64,000 nucleotides of DNA from Pseudomonadales bacterium (GTDB taxonomy: Bacteria > Pseudomonadota > Gammaproteobacteria > Pseudomonadales > IMCC2047): contig JACKNY010000001.1 of assembly GCA_024234615.1 (NCBI GenBank), positions 1,454,501-1,518,500 on the forward strand. Direction: 5' to 3'. How positions within the stretch are numbered: position 1 is the first letter of the stretch; each line of letters opens with the position of its first letter. A program made the position numbers and the translations under genes. Below are positions 7,877 to 15,987 of the stretch, piece after piece. The notes beneath the pieces were generated by a model that was not told the DNA's origin, ran no database searches, and saw only the letters and a program-made list of their open reading frames with translations.

Positions 7877-9924
7877 ATTTTATTTCGTTTTAAACTTCGA
7901 ATCAGAAAGCGCCCAGGGTTTAATGCGTGCGTGAGTTGTGTGGAAATTGGGAACGGTTCCTGGTTGATATAAGCGGCAATTAACTCGCCAGCCAAAGGAC
8001 AGGAGGTAAGTCCTTTAGAGCCGTGTCCCACACTAAGATAAAGACCTGGCAAATAGGTGCCTCTTACTGTGGTTTGAAACAGGGCATTCTTGCGCAATGA
8101 AGCGTAATCGGAAAGAAAAGCAGAGCGGTCAGGGACTGGGCCAACGAGGGGAAGATAATCAGGTGTTGTACAGCGAAAGCCAACGCGGCCACTTATGTCC
8201 CGGTCGCTCAATGCCGACAGATTTAGATCAGCAGCTAGGCTTGGGGCCAATTCAGCAAGCTGTGTAAGATTGGTTTGATGGTCAATTGTCCGGCATTCTT
8301 TCTCAGCGCAATCAAGATTAAAAGTAGCCCCCATGTGGTGGCGACTCGCAATGGCTGGTCCAATGTAGCCTTTACCGCAAAGTACAGTGTTCAAACTGAT
8401 ATTTGGGTTTGCAGGAATATTGGTTGTTTGGCCTCTGATAGCCTTGAGGGGTAATTCTTGAATGACTTCAAATCGATTTGCGCCGTGGGCGTTGGCGACG
8501 ATGAGTACTTTGGTGCTAGCGACGAGTTGTTCGTGGTCATCAAACAATAGCCATGCATCATTATCTCGCCGAATCTGCGCTATCTGTACGCCGAGTTTAA
8601 GTTCGATATTGGCATGACTGGCCTGTTGCTTGCAGATAACATTTGGCGCGGCCCATCCGCCGGAAGGGAAAAACAGTCCGCCGGTGGTGAGCGTAATTCC
8701 AGCGATCTTGCTTGCCTGTTGCGAATTCACTGGCACAACCATGGAGCGGGGCTGCGGGTTACCTGCCATGAATCTAGCTTGACGTCGTTCCTCTTCGGCG
8801 TTATAGCCCAGTTGTAACACGCCACAGGCGTGCCAAAACTTTTCGTGGTTTGTCTGAAGCTGCGTGAATTGTCGTTGTGAATAAAGATAACCGGCGGTAT
8901 AAAAGTCTGAACTGATGCTTGGTTCGGCGGACAGTTTGTTATAAAGGATGCCCTGCTCGTTTCCGGATGCTTCATTTCCCAGTTGTTGGTTACCTTCGCA
9001 CAAGACCACCTGCCATCCTCGACGCGCAAGACTAACTGCTGCGGATGTTCCTGCAAGGCCGCCACCAATTACCACTGCGTTGCCAATGTCGCTTTGACGA
9101 TTCTTATTGATTGCAAACCAGGGTGCAGCAACTTGTCTGGTATTAAGTTGGGTTTCATGTGGTTGCGCCGAGACGGGCAGAACTCCCGTTAGCATATGAC
9201 GCTTACGTCCAAAACCTCGCGTTCGATTAACCTCAAAACCCGCCTTCTTAAGTCCTTCGCGCACAGCCGAAGCCGCAGTAAAGGTACTAAAACTAGTGCC
9301 CTCATGGCTCAAGCGGGCGAGTTCCATAAACAAAGTGTTAGACCACATAGGAGGATTTTTTGCTGGCGCGAAACCATCCAAAAACCAGGCATCAATGGTG
9401 CCTTGATAGTCTGAGTAGCCCTCCAGCGCATCCCCTAAAAAGAGATTTAGTTCAACCCGGTGATCATAAAAGCTGACATGATGCCAGCCAGCGGTTAATG
9501 CTGGATAATCTGAGATTAGGCGTTCAGCATAAATGTTGAGTTCAGGCCAGAAAGAAAGGGCTTTAATTAGGTCATCCCGGCTTAAGGGATACTTTTCAAC
9601 ACTGACAAAGTGAAGCCGACACTCTGGAACAATTTCATCACGTAATTGCCAAGCGCTTAAAAAATTAAGACCAGTACCGAAGCCTGTTTCGCCAATACAA
9701 AGGCGTGGGAATGGGGTCTGAGCTAACTGGTTCAGTCGCTTACTAAGGTTATTCTTTTCGAGAAAGACATAACGGGTTTCCGCCAAGCCATTTTGTTTTG
9801 AGAAATAAATATCTCCAAACTGGCTTGATACAGGTATCCCGTCTTGATCCCAATCCAGCATGGCGGTGGTTATTGATAGTGACTTTGCTGAGGGGTTAGT
9901 CACTGGCTTTTTCTGAATATTCAC
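7873..9924 (-). CDS. mnmC: bifunctional tRNA mnm5s2U34 methyltransferase / FAD-dependent oxidoreductase MnmC
   Basis: Two-domain enzyme that finishes the mnm5s2U34 wobble modification. The C-terminal FAD domain removes the carboxymethyl group from cmnm5(s2)U, and the N-terminal domain methylates the product with SAM. The 683-residue length is normal for the fused form. The methyltransferase part (about 1-240) shows the SAM loop GETGFGTGLNFL and the DGFAPAKNP motif. The oxidoreductase part (from about 283) begins with the dinucleotide-binding sequence VVIGGGLAGTSAAVSLARRG and ends in GHGSKGLT. Its start overlaps the end of nth by 29 bases, making it the last gene of the rsx-nth-mnmC unit. Confidence 0.95.
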   Translation of the reverse strand: MNIQKKPVTNPSAKSLSITTAMLDWDQDGIPVSSQFGDIYFSKQNGLAETRYVFLEKNNLSKRLNQLAQTPFPRLCIGETGFGTGLNFLSAWQLRDEIVPECRLHFVSVEKYPLSRDDLIKALSFWPELNIYAERLISDYPALTAGWHHVSFYDHRVELNLFLGDALEGYSDYQGTIDAWFLDGFAPAKNPPMWSNTLFMELARLSHEGTSFSTFTAASAVREGLKKAGFEVNRTRGFGRKRHMLTGVLPVSAQPHETQLNTRQVAAPWFAINKNRQSDIGNAVVIGGGLAGTSAAVSLARRGWQVVLCEGNQQLGNEASGNEQGILYNKLSAEPSISSDFYTAGYLYSQRQFTQLQTNHEKFWHACGVLQLGYNAEEERRQARFMAGNPQPRSMVVPVNSQQASKIAGITLTTGGLFFPSGGWAAPNVICKQQASHANIELKLGVQIAQIRRDNDAWLLFDDHEQLVASTKVLIVANAHGANRFEVIQELPLKAIRGQTTNIPANPNISLNTVLCGKGYIGPAIASRHHMGATFNLDCAEKECRTIDHQTNLTQLAELAPSLAADLNLSALSDRDISGRVGFRCTTPDYLPLVGPVPDRSAFLSDYASLRKNALFQTTVRGTYLPGLYLSVGHGSKGLTSCPLAGELIAAYINQEPFPISTQLTHALNPGRFLIRSLKRNKI

Positions 9925-10531
9925 AAAGGTCTTCGATGATACAGGCGCCGCAACGTGGTTTGCGAGCTACACAGATATAGCGACCGTGCAGAATGAGCCA
10001 GTGGTGAGCGTCATGAAGAAACTCCTTAGGCACATGCTTGAGTAATTTTTGCTCGACCTCAAGCACGTTTTTACCGGGCGCAAGTTTTGTTCTATTCGAC
10101 ACCCGAAAAATATGCGTATCGACGGCCATTGTGGGTTGACCGAAAGCAGTATTGAGCACTACGTTAGCGGTTTTTCGGCCGACGCCGGGCAGCGCTTCCA
10201 AGGCTTCACGAGTGGTAGGCACTGTCGACTGATGTTTGTCGATAAGGATACGGCAGGTTTTAATAATATTATCGGCTTTGCTATTAAACAAACCGATGGT
10301 GCGAATGTATTGCTTAAGGCCGTCCAACCCCAACGCATAAATCGCTTCTGGGGTGTTTGCCATCGGAAATAATTTTGCCGTTGCCTTATTTACGCCGATA
10401 TCGGTCGCTTGTGCTGAGAGTATGACAGCGATGAGTAGCTCAAAGGGTGATTGATAGGCAAGCTCTGTCGTAGGTTCAGGGTTTTGTGCTCGAAGGCGAG
10501 CGAAAATCTGAAAACGCTTTTTGGCATTCAT
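9896..10531 (-). CDS. nth: endonuclease III
   Basis: Bifunctional DNA glycosylase/AP lyase that removes oxidised pyrimidines in base-excision repair. At 211 residues it has the normal length. The helix-hairpin-helix LEALPGVGRKTANVVL contains the catalytic lysine, and VDTHIFRVSNR provides the catalytic aspartate. The C-terminal [4Fe-4S] loop has the exact C-x6-C-x2-C-x5-C spacing (CVARKPRCGACIIEDLC). It lies 18 bases downstream of rsxE, the same order as in E. coli, and overlaps mnmC. An iron-sulfur repair enzyme therefore shares an operon with the Rsx complex. Confidence 0.97.
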   Translation of the reverse strand: MNAKKRFQIFARLRAQNPEPTTELAYQSPFELLIAVILSAQATDIGVNKATAKLFPMANTPEAIYALGLDGLKQYIRTIGLFNSKADNIIKTCRILIDKHQSTVPTTREALEALPGVGRKTANVVLNTAFGQPTMAVDTHIFRVSNRTKLAPGKNVLEVEQKLLKHVPKEFLHDAHHWLILHGRYICVARKPRCGACIIEDLCEYSEKASD

Positions 10532-10549
10532 TGGTTGGGACGTGGTGAA

Positions 10550-11263
10550 TTATTTGATTTCGCCTGTGACCCTGACGCGCTTGCTGCGAGATTCTGTTTT
10601 CTCTGTGCGAGCGGCCTGTCGTTCTTTGATTCGGGTATCGATGACGCTTTTGGCCGCGATCAATAAACCCATGCCGACAAAAGCACCAGGAGGGAGTATG
10701 GCAAATAAAAATCCACGGTAATCATGAATCAGGGTGATTTCCCAGGTGCTGGCAACTGGACCCAGTAAAAGGTGCATATCGGCAAACAGCGTACCTCGAC
10801 CGATAATTTCACGCATCGCACCTAGAATGAGCAGCACGGACATGAAACCCAAGCCCATCATCAGGCCATCTAGTATGGAGGGTAGAATGGGGTTTTTTCG
10901 TGCAAAAGCTTCGGCGCGACCGAGAATAATGCAGTTGGTAACAATCAGGGGAATAAAAATTCCGAGAGACAAATAGAGATCATAAGTAAAGGCTTGACTG
11001 AGTAGTTCAACACAGGTAACCAGAGCAGCGATAATCATAACGAAGGCGGGCAAGCGTACAGTATCGGGCACAAAATTGCGGATCAACGAAACCGATAAGT
11101 TTGAACCAACTAACACCAGCGTGGTCGCCATACCCAACCCCAATGCATTCACAACAGTTCCGGTAACAGCCAACATAGGACAGAGGCCGAGCAGTTGTAC
11201 TAACGCAGGGTTATTGTGCCAAAGACCATCGTTAGTGATTTCAATGTAACCTTTAGTGTTCAT
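10550..11263 (-). CDS. rsxE: Rsx/Rnf electron transport complex subunit E
   Basis: Polytopic inner-membrane subunit (237 residues) of the Rsx/Rnf ion-coupled electron-transfer complex. It belongs to the RnfA/RnfE family, whose two members form the membrane core holding an iron-sulfur centre. The family sequence NPALVQLLGLCPMLAVTGTVVNALGLG near the N-terminus includes the conserved LGLCP cysteine, and NCIILGRAEAFA carries the second. The start overlaps the end of rsxG by 11 bases, indicating translational coupling. The C-terminal tail is basic and soluble. Confidence 0.95.
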   Translation of the reverse strand: MNTKGYIEITNDGLWHNNPALVQLLGLCPMLAVTGTVVNALGLGMATTLVLVGSNLSVSLIRNFVPDTVRLPAFVMIIAALVTCVELLSQAFTYDLYLSLGIFIPLIVTNCIILGRAEAFARKNPILPSILDGLMMGLGFMSVLLILGAMREIIGRGTLFADMHLLLGPVASTWEITLIHDYRGFLFAILPPGAFVGMGLLIAAKSVIDTRIKERQAARTEKTESRSKRVRVTGEIK

Positions 11264-11930
11264 CTTGTTGACCCTGTTGCGTCGACGTTACTTTCGGAAT
11301 TGAGTCGTTGCGAGCTTTGTCGGTGAGCAGCATTGCTCGCTTTTCTTCGAAGTATATCAGTGCTTGATGTATCGATTTAACCACGGCCCTAGGTGTAACA
11401 GTTGCACCTGTCATTTGATCGAAATAGCCGCCGTCTTTTTTTACCGCCCATTTTTCGTGCACTGGTGAGTTTAAAGACTTACCGTTAAACTGTTTTATCC
11501 AGTTTGATTTTTTGATTTCGATCTTATCACCCAGGCCAGGAGTTTCCTGGTGTTCTAGCACCCTAACTCCGATAATCGTGCCATCAGCGGACAGGCCAAC
11601 AATGCTTTTGATTTTGCCGGTATAGCCGTCAGGCGCAATAGTAGGCAAGATGACGGCAACGGCCTTTTCTTTATTACGTGCGATATAAGCATCCTGTGGA
11701 CCTTCATCAAGCACTAATCGAGGGTCCTCGACTTTAACTGTATCATCAAGCAGTTCATTGTCGTGCATGTCGAGAGTAATAATTTCATGTAAAGCCTGGG
11801 ATTTAGCCAATCGTACATTTTCCGTAATACGTGCTTTAGTTTCGAGTTGGGTAAAGGCAATCAAACCGGCAGTCATCACTGCAAAAAGAGCTAAACCCAG
11901 AGTGTTCTGACGTATGGACTGTCCTAGCAT
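11253..11930 (-). CDS. rsxG: Rsx/Rnf electron transport complex subunit G
   Basis: Membrane-anchored periplasmic flavoprotein of the Rsx/Rnf complex, 225 residues. One N-terminal transmembrane helix (LGLALFAVMTAGLIAFTQ) precedes a periplasmic FMN-binding domain. The covalent FMN attachment motif is visible as TGATVTPRAVV, with the threonine that would carry the flavin; GLSADGTIIGVRVLEHQETPGLG is the conserved upstream block. It lies between rsxD (8-base gap) and rsxE (overlap). The TGAT instead of the commoner SGAT is within family variation. Confidence 0.95.
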   Translation of the reverse strand: MLGQSIRQNTLGLALFAVMTAGLIAFTQLETKARITENVRLAKSQALHEIITLDMHDNELLDDTVKVEDPRLVLDEGPQDAYIARNKEKAVAVILPTIAPDGYTGKIKSIVGLSADGTIIGVRVLEHQETPGLGDKIEIKKSNWIKQFNGKSLNSPVHEKWAVKKDGGYFDQMTGATVTPRAVVKSIHQALIYFEEKRAMLLTDKARNDSIPKVTSTQQGQQDEH

Positions 11931-11938
11931 ATGCTTGC

Positions 11939-12976
11939 CTATTTACCGGTCTGGTGGCCGTATGTGCGCGGCTGTGTGTAAAAATCAATAAAGGGTGCGG
12001 CGAAATTCATTAACAATACTGAGAACGCTACCGCATCCGGATAATTACCCCAGGTGCGGATGGTATACACCAGAACACCAATGGCCGCACCATAGTATAG
12101 TTTGCCCTTGATACTGGTGGCTGAGGTTACTGGATCGGTGATGATAAAGAAGGCCCCAAGCATAGTGGCTCCACCCAACAGGTGCAGTTGTGGAGATGCG
12201 TATTGGTTAGGGTCATACCACCAAAATAACGCGGACATTATGGCAATGCTAGCCAGCATGCTGAGGGGCGCGTGCCAAGTAAAAATCTTGCGATAGAGGA
12301 GATATAAGCCGCCAATGAAATAACCAAGGCTGATAAATTGCCAGGCTTGCCAGGACTTAGGGCTGAGTATCGGATCTTTAGCCCACAATTCAAGAGCACT
12401 TAATGCCCCCTTATGTTTAAAGGCATCCAAAGGCGTTGCCATAGTAATAGCGTCGAAACCATTGGTCTTAAAAATTGGAAAAATCGTTACTAAGCTGTCA
12501 ATAAAACTGGGGATTTCTTCAGGTAATGCAGCAAGGGATTTTGGCGCGGACCAAGAGGTCATTTCAAGTGGGAATGCAATCAGCACCAAGGCATAGCCAA
12601 TCATGGCTGGATTGAAAAGGTTATTGCCCAAACCACCATAGAGATGTTTCGCAATCACAATGGCGAAACTGGTGGCAATCAACGTTAGCCACCAAGGTGC
12701 GAAGGGCGGTAGTGCCAGCCCCAAAAGAACTGCTGTTACGAGGGCACTGTAATCGCCGAGATAAAATCCCAGCGGCCGGCCACGCAGTTTAAGCACGATG
12801 GTTTCACTTGATAGAGCAACAATTGCCGCCCAGACGATATTGATGAGATTGCCCCAGCCGAAATAATAGGTCAGCATGGTCAACCCAGGTAAAGTGGCGA
12901 GAATGACCAAGAGCATAACGTCACCGGTTTTACCCGGGCGGATCAGGTGGGGAGAAGTTACCCTAAGCAATGCCAT
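11939..12976 (-). CDS. rsxD: Rsx/Rnf electron transport complex subunit D
   Basis: Polytopic inner-membrane subunit of 345 residues, related to NqrB, thought to participate in ion translocation in the Rsx/Rnf complex. Many hydrophobic helices are visible, together with the family block LYGGLGNNLFNPAMIGYALVLIAFP and the C-terminal FFIITDPVTSATSIKGKLYYGA. The expected flavinylation region reads TMATPLDAFK, where the ATPL core is intact. It lies immediately after rsxC (6-base gap) and before rsxG. Confidence 0.95.
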   Translation of the reverse strand: MALLRVTSPHLIRPGKTGDVMLLVILATLPGLTMLTYYFGWGNLINIVWAAIVALSSETIVLKLRGRPLGFYLGDYSALVTAVLLGLALPPFAPWWLTLIATSFAIVIAKHLYGGLGNNLFNPAMIGYALVLIAFPLEMTSWSAPKSLAALPEEIPSFIDSLVTIFPIFKTNGFDAITMATPLDAFKHKGALSALELWAKDPILSPKSWQAWQFISLGYFIGGLYLLYRKIFTWHAPLSMLASIAIMSALFWWYDPNQYASPQLHLLGGATMLGAFFIITDPVTSATSIKGKLYYGAAIGVLVYTIRTWGNYPDAVAFSVLLMNFAAPFIDFYTQPRTYGHQTGK

Positions 12977-12982
12977 TGGTTG

Positions 12983-14656
12983 TTACTCTCCTTTATCGCT
13001 GTTAGAGGAAATGGGCTCGGAAATCGTCGCCTCGACCTTAACCGCGTTAGCTTGTTGTTTTTCTTTCTTGGCCTGGACTCTTGCCAAAGCAGCTTGGATA
13101 ACGGCGGCTTTAGTGTCTGCGGTATCGGTTTCTGTCGAACCTCCTGAATCATCTTTACTTGTCTCAGCGGCTAGCTTTTTCCCCTGCTTTTCGGCAGCTG
13201 CTTTGGCACGAGCCTGACGCTTCGCCTCTTTTTCAGCCGCTTCGGCGTCGAGTCGTTGTTGACGTGATTCGAACCGCTGCCGTGCATGTTCCGATTTGGT
13301 ATGTTCGTGTTCCAGTGCGCGAATTTCACCTTTGGCAAAGCGGTAGTATTGCACCAAAGGAATGTTGCTGGGACAGACATATGAGCAGGCGCCGCACTCG
13401 ATACAGTCGAGCAAGTTGTATTTTAATGCCTTGTCAAAATCTTTGGTTTTGCTATACCAAAGCAACTGTTGCGGCAGTAAACTTGCAGGGCATGCCTCCG
13501 CACACATGCCACAGCGAATACAGGCTTGTTCAGGTGCTGGAGTCGGTATTTCCTCTTCCGTTGCGGCAAGAATACAGTTGGTGGACTTAATAATGGGTGC
13601 ATCTAAGTCGGTCAGTGTGTAGCCCATCATGGGGCCACCTATAATCAAACGATTGAGTTTGCTGTCAAGTAAACCGCAATAGTTCAACAGTCCATTCAGT
13701 GGCGTCCCGAGCAGGACTTCCAGGTTCTTCGGTGCAACTAGCGCATTTCCCGTCAGCGTGGTAATTCTAGAAATTAAAGGCTCTCCCAACACTACTGCAC
13801 GATATACTGCGCTTGTCGTTCCAACGTTTTGGCAAACGATGCCAATATCTGCCGGGATGCCGCCGTTGGGAACCTCTTTGCCTGTCAGGATTTGAATTAG
13901 CTGCTTCTCTCCACCAGAGGGGTACTTGGTCGGAATGGCAACGACCTTTATCTGATGTTCGGTATCGAGCTGCTGTGTTGCCTTTTCAAGCGCAGCAATC
14001 GCTTCTGGCTTATTGTCTTCAATGCCAATCAAACATTCGACGGGCAGACATTCAACGGGCATTAGCATGTGCGCAATAATTTGTATGCCTTTAATCACCT
14101 CCTCAGCTCTTTCACGCATTAGCATGTCATCGGCGGTGATGTAAGGTTCACATTCTGCGGCGTTGATAATCAGGGTAACAATAGTATTTTCAGTGCTGGG
14201 GTTCAGTTTGACGGAGGTAGGGAATCCCGCACCACCAAGTCCAGTAATGCCGGCATCACGAATACGTTGCAATAGCTCGGCGGGTTCGGCTTTTTCGTAG
14301 TCAATGGGGGTAAGACGGTCACCCCATTTGTCCTGATTATCTGGCTCGATGACTAGGCAGAGCCCGGTTAACCCGGAAGGGTGGGGAATATTTCTTTGGC
14401 CAATCTCTATCACAATTCCTGAGGTCGGCGCATGGACAGCGGCGCTAACGTAGCCAGAAGGTTCGGCAATTAGCTGACCTTTCAAGACACTGTCGCCAAC
14501 CTCGACAATTGGATTGGCAGGCTGTCCCGCATGCTGCTGCAAAGGTAATATCAGTCTGCTCGGCATGGGCGCTTTTTCAATGGGTGTTTGTGTCGAGATT
14601 TTCTTGTTTTCAGGGGGATGGATGCCGCCATGAAAATTCCAGACTTTACGCCTCAT
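12983..14656 (-). CDS. rsxC: Rsx/Rnf electron transport complex subunit C
   Basis: Peripheral NADH- and FMN-binding iron-sulfur subunit, 557 residues, the electron-entry module of Rsx/Rnf. The N-terminus (FHGGIHPPENK) and the nucleotide-binding glycine stretch GITGLGGAGFPTSVKL are characteristic. Two ferredoxin motifs follow: CIRCGMCAEACP and CIECGACSYVCP. The last roughly 120 residues are a charged, Ala/Lys/Gln-rich predicted coiled coil with low complexity, a variable tail common in gammaproteobacterial RsxC. The start overlaps the rsxB stop by four bases. Antisense open frames over the repetitive tail are compositional shadows. Confidence 0.96.
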   Translation of the reverse strand: MRRKVWNFHGGIHPPENKKISTQTPIEKAPMPSRLILPLQQHAGQPANPIVEVGDSVLKGQLIAEPSGYVSAAVHAPTSGIVIEIGQRNIPHPSGLTGLCLVIEPDNQDKWGDRLTPIDYEKAEPAELLQRIRDAGITGLGGAGFPTSVKLNPSTENTIVTLIINAAECEPYITADDMLMRERAEEVIKGIQIIAHMLMPVECLPVECLIGIEDNKPEAIAALEKATQQLDTEHQIKVVAIPTKYPSGGEKQLIQILTGKEVPNGGIPADIGIVCQNVGTTSAVYRAVVLGEPLISRITTLTGNALVAPKNLEVLLGTPLNGLLNYCGLLDSKLNRLIIGGPMMGYTLTDLDAPIIKSTNCILAATEEEIPTPAPEQACIRCGMCAEACPASLLPQQLLWYSKTKDFDKALKYNLLDCIECGACSYVCPSNIPLVQYYRFAKGEIRALEHEHTKSEHARQRFESRQQRLDAEAAEKEAKRQARAKAAAEKQGKKLAAETSKDDSGGSTETDTADTKAAVIQAALARVQAKKEKQQANAVKVEATISEPISSNSDKGE

Positions 14657-15264
14657 GCTGCCTCATCCTTATCCGTGGTATTTTTGGGACGATCGGTAAC
14701 GATGATGTCAGCGTGGGGAGTTTGCATGTCGACTACAGGTATTTGCCAATACCAGTCTTTCGCAGTTTTTTCTAATGGCACCATTTCGATACAGTTAACC
14801 GGGCAAGGTTCAACGCAAAGATCACAACCCGTGCACTCGTCGATGATGACTGTATGCATTAGTTTTGCAGCACCTAAAATGGCATCAACCGGACAGGCTT
14901 GGATGCATTTAGTACAGCCGATGCATTCATCTTCGCGGATATAGGCAACAGTTTTTGCTTGCTCTTCCCCATGCTCTGCATCGAGGGGAACAAAATCCCT
15001 GCCGAGCAGATCGGCAAGAGCATGAATAGTTGTTTCTCCGCCAGGGGGGCATTTGTTAATGGCTTCGCCATTGGCGATGGCTTCAGCATAGGGCCTGCAT
15101 CCAGGGTGACCACATTGGCCACATTGAGTTTGCGGGAGTAAATTATCGATCTGGTCAACGATAGGATCCTCTTCCACTCGGAAGTGAATCGCGGCAAAGC
15201 CTAACACCGCACCAAAAATCAGCGCGAGGGCTAAAAGAATAAGAATGGCGCTTAGTACAGACAC
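14653..15264 (-). CDS. rsxB: Rsx/Rnf electron transport complex subunit B
   Basis: Iron-sulfur subunit of 203 residues that passes electrons within the Rsx/Rnf complex. A single N-terminal membrane helix (LSAILILLALALIFGAVLGFAA) is followed by an Fe-S domain with CGQCGHPGCRPY and two ferredoxin motifs, CIGCTKCIQACP and CTGCDLCVEPCP, enough for three [4Fe-4S] clusters. It lies 27 bases after rsxA and overlaps rsxC by four bases. By analogy with E. coli the complex may keep SoxR reduced, although no soxR is present here; an Rnf-like ferredoxin:NAD role is the alternative. Confidence 0.96.
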   Translation of the reverse strand: MSVLSAILILLALALIFGAVLGFAAIHFRVEEDPIVDQIDNLLPQTQCGQCGHPGCRPYAEAIANGEAINKCPPGGETTIHALADLLGRDFVPLDAEHGEEQAKTVAYIREDECIGCTKCIQACPVDAILGAAKLMHTVIIDECTGCDLCVEPCPVNCIEMVPLEKTAKDWYWQIPVVDMQTPHADIIVTDRPKNTTDKDEAA

Positions 15265-15291
15265 TTCAGTGATGGCCTCAGGTTCACGGAG

Positions 15292-15873
15292 TTAATTAGG
15301 TACAAGACCGGTAAAGCCCATAAAGGCTAGTGACATAAGTCCGGCTGTAATCATCCCTATTGCGGAACCTTTAAATGGCCTGGGGACGTCGGCAGCATTT
15401 ATTCGTTCTCGCGATGCGGCAAAAAGAATAAGCACCAGCGAGAACCCGAGTGCGGCGCCAAATCCGTAAAATAAGGAATCGATAAACCCGTTGTCTTTCT
15501 TTAGATTGAGTAAGGCAACGCCTAATACAGCACAGTTGGTGGTGATGAGTGGAAGAAAAATACCCAGTACTCGGTACAATACGGGACTTACTTTACGCAC
15601 CACCATCTCAGTAAATTGCACCATGACCGCAATGACTAAAATAAAGGTAATGGTTTTTAGGTAGGCCAATTCAAAAGGCGTTAACAGATAGGTGTAAACC
15701 AGGTAGCTGCAAACCGATGAGAGGGTTAAGACGAAGGTGGTGGCCAGCGACATGCCCATGGCGGTTTCCAGTTTTCCGGAGACGCCCATGAAGGGACAGA
15801 GGCCGAGAAATTGAACCAGAACAAAATTGTTAACCAGAATCGTACTCAAAAGTATAAAAATATACTCAGTCAT
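15292..15873 (-). CDS. rsxA: Rsx/Rnf electron transport complex subunit A
   Basis: First gene of the rsxABCDGE-nth-mnmC unit; a 193-residue inner-membrane protein with about six helices, homologous to RsxE and NqrE. The conserved NNFVLVQFLGLCPFMGVSG at the N-terminus and NCAVLGVALLNL in the second half carry the cysteines that ligate the membrane iron-sulfur centre. An extended -10 promoter is visible about 45 bases upstream. metG lies 114 bases further upstream on the same strand, so read-through is also possible. Confidence 0.96.
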   Translation of the reverse strand: MTEYIFILLSTILVNNFVLVQFLGLCPFMGVSGKLETAMGMSLATTFVLTLSSVCSYLVYTYLLTPFELAYLKTITFILVIAVMVQFTEMVVRKVSPVLYRVLGIFLPLITTNCAVLGVALLNLKKDNGFIDSLFYGFGAALGFSLVLILFAASRERINAADVPRPFKGSAIGMITAGLMSLAFMGFTGLVPN

Positions 15874-15916
15874 TTATAGGTCCATCGGAGCAAGAAAGGT
15901 TTGTTTGAGCCCACGA

Positions 15917-15922
15917 ATTATA
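15917..15922 (-). promoter_or_regulatory. extended -10 promoter for the rsx operon
   Basis: Read on the minus strand, TGATATAAT gives a perfect TATAAT preceded by the TG-N extended -10 element. The -35 region is poor, as expected for extended -10 promoters. Transcription would begin near 15910, leaving a leader of about 37 bases before rsxA. Confidence 0.5.
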
Positions 15923-15987
15923 TCAAAAGAAATAATCTAAAACTTAAGACCATTAGTATCTTATTGCATATGCTTATGAAGCCGAAT

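Noticed and set aside
13255..13290. GATTCGAACC-like sequence resembling a tRNA T-arm
   Set aside because: It lies inside rsxC, without matching acceptor, D and anticodon arms.
13159..13590. Long antisense frame of 143 codons over the rsxC tail
   Set aside because: It mirrors the Ala/Lys-rich coding of rsxC, has no ribosome site and yields an implausible protein.
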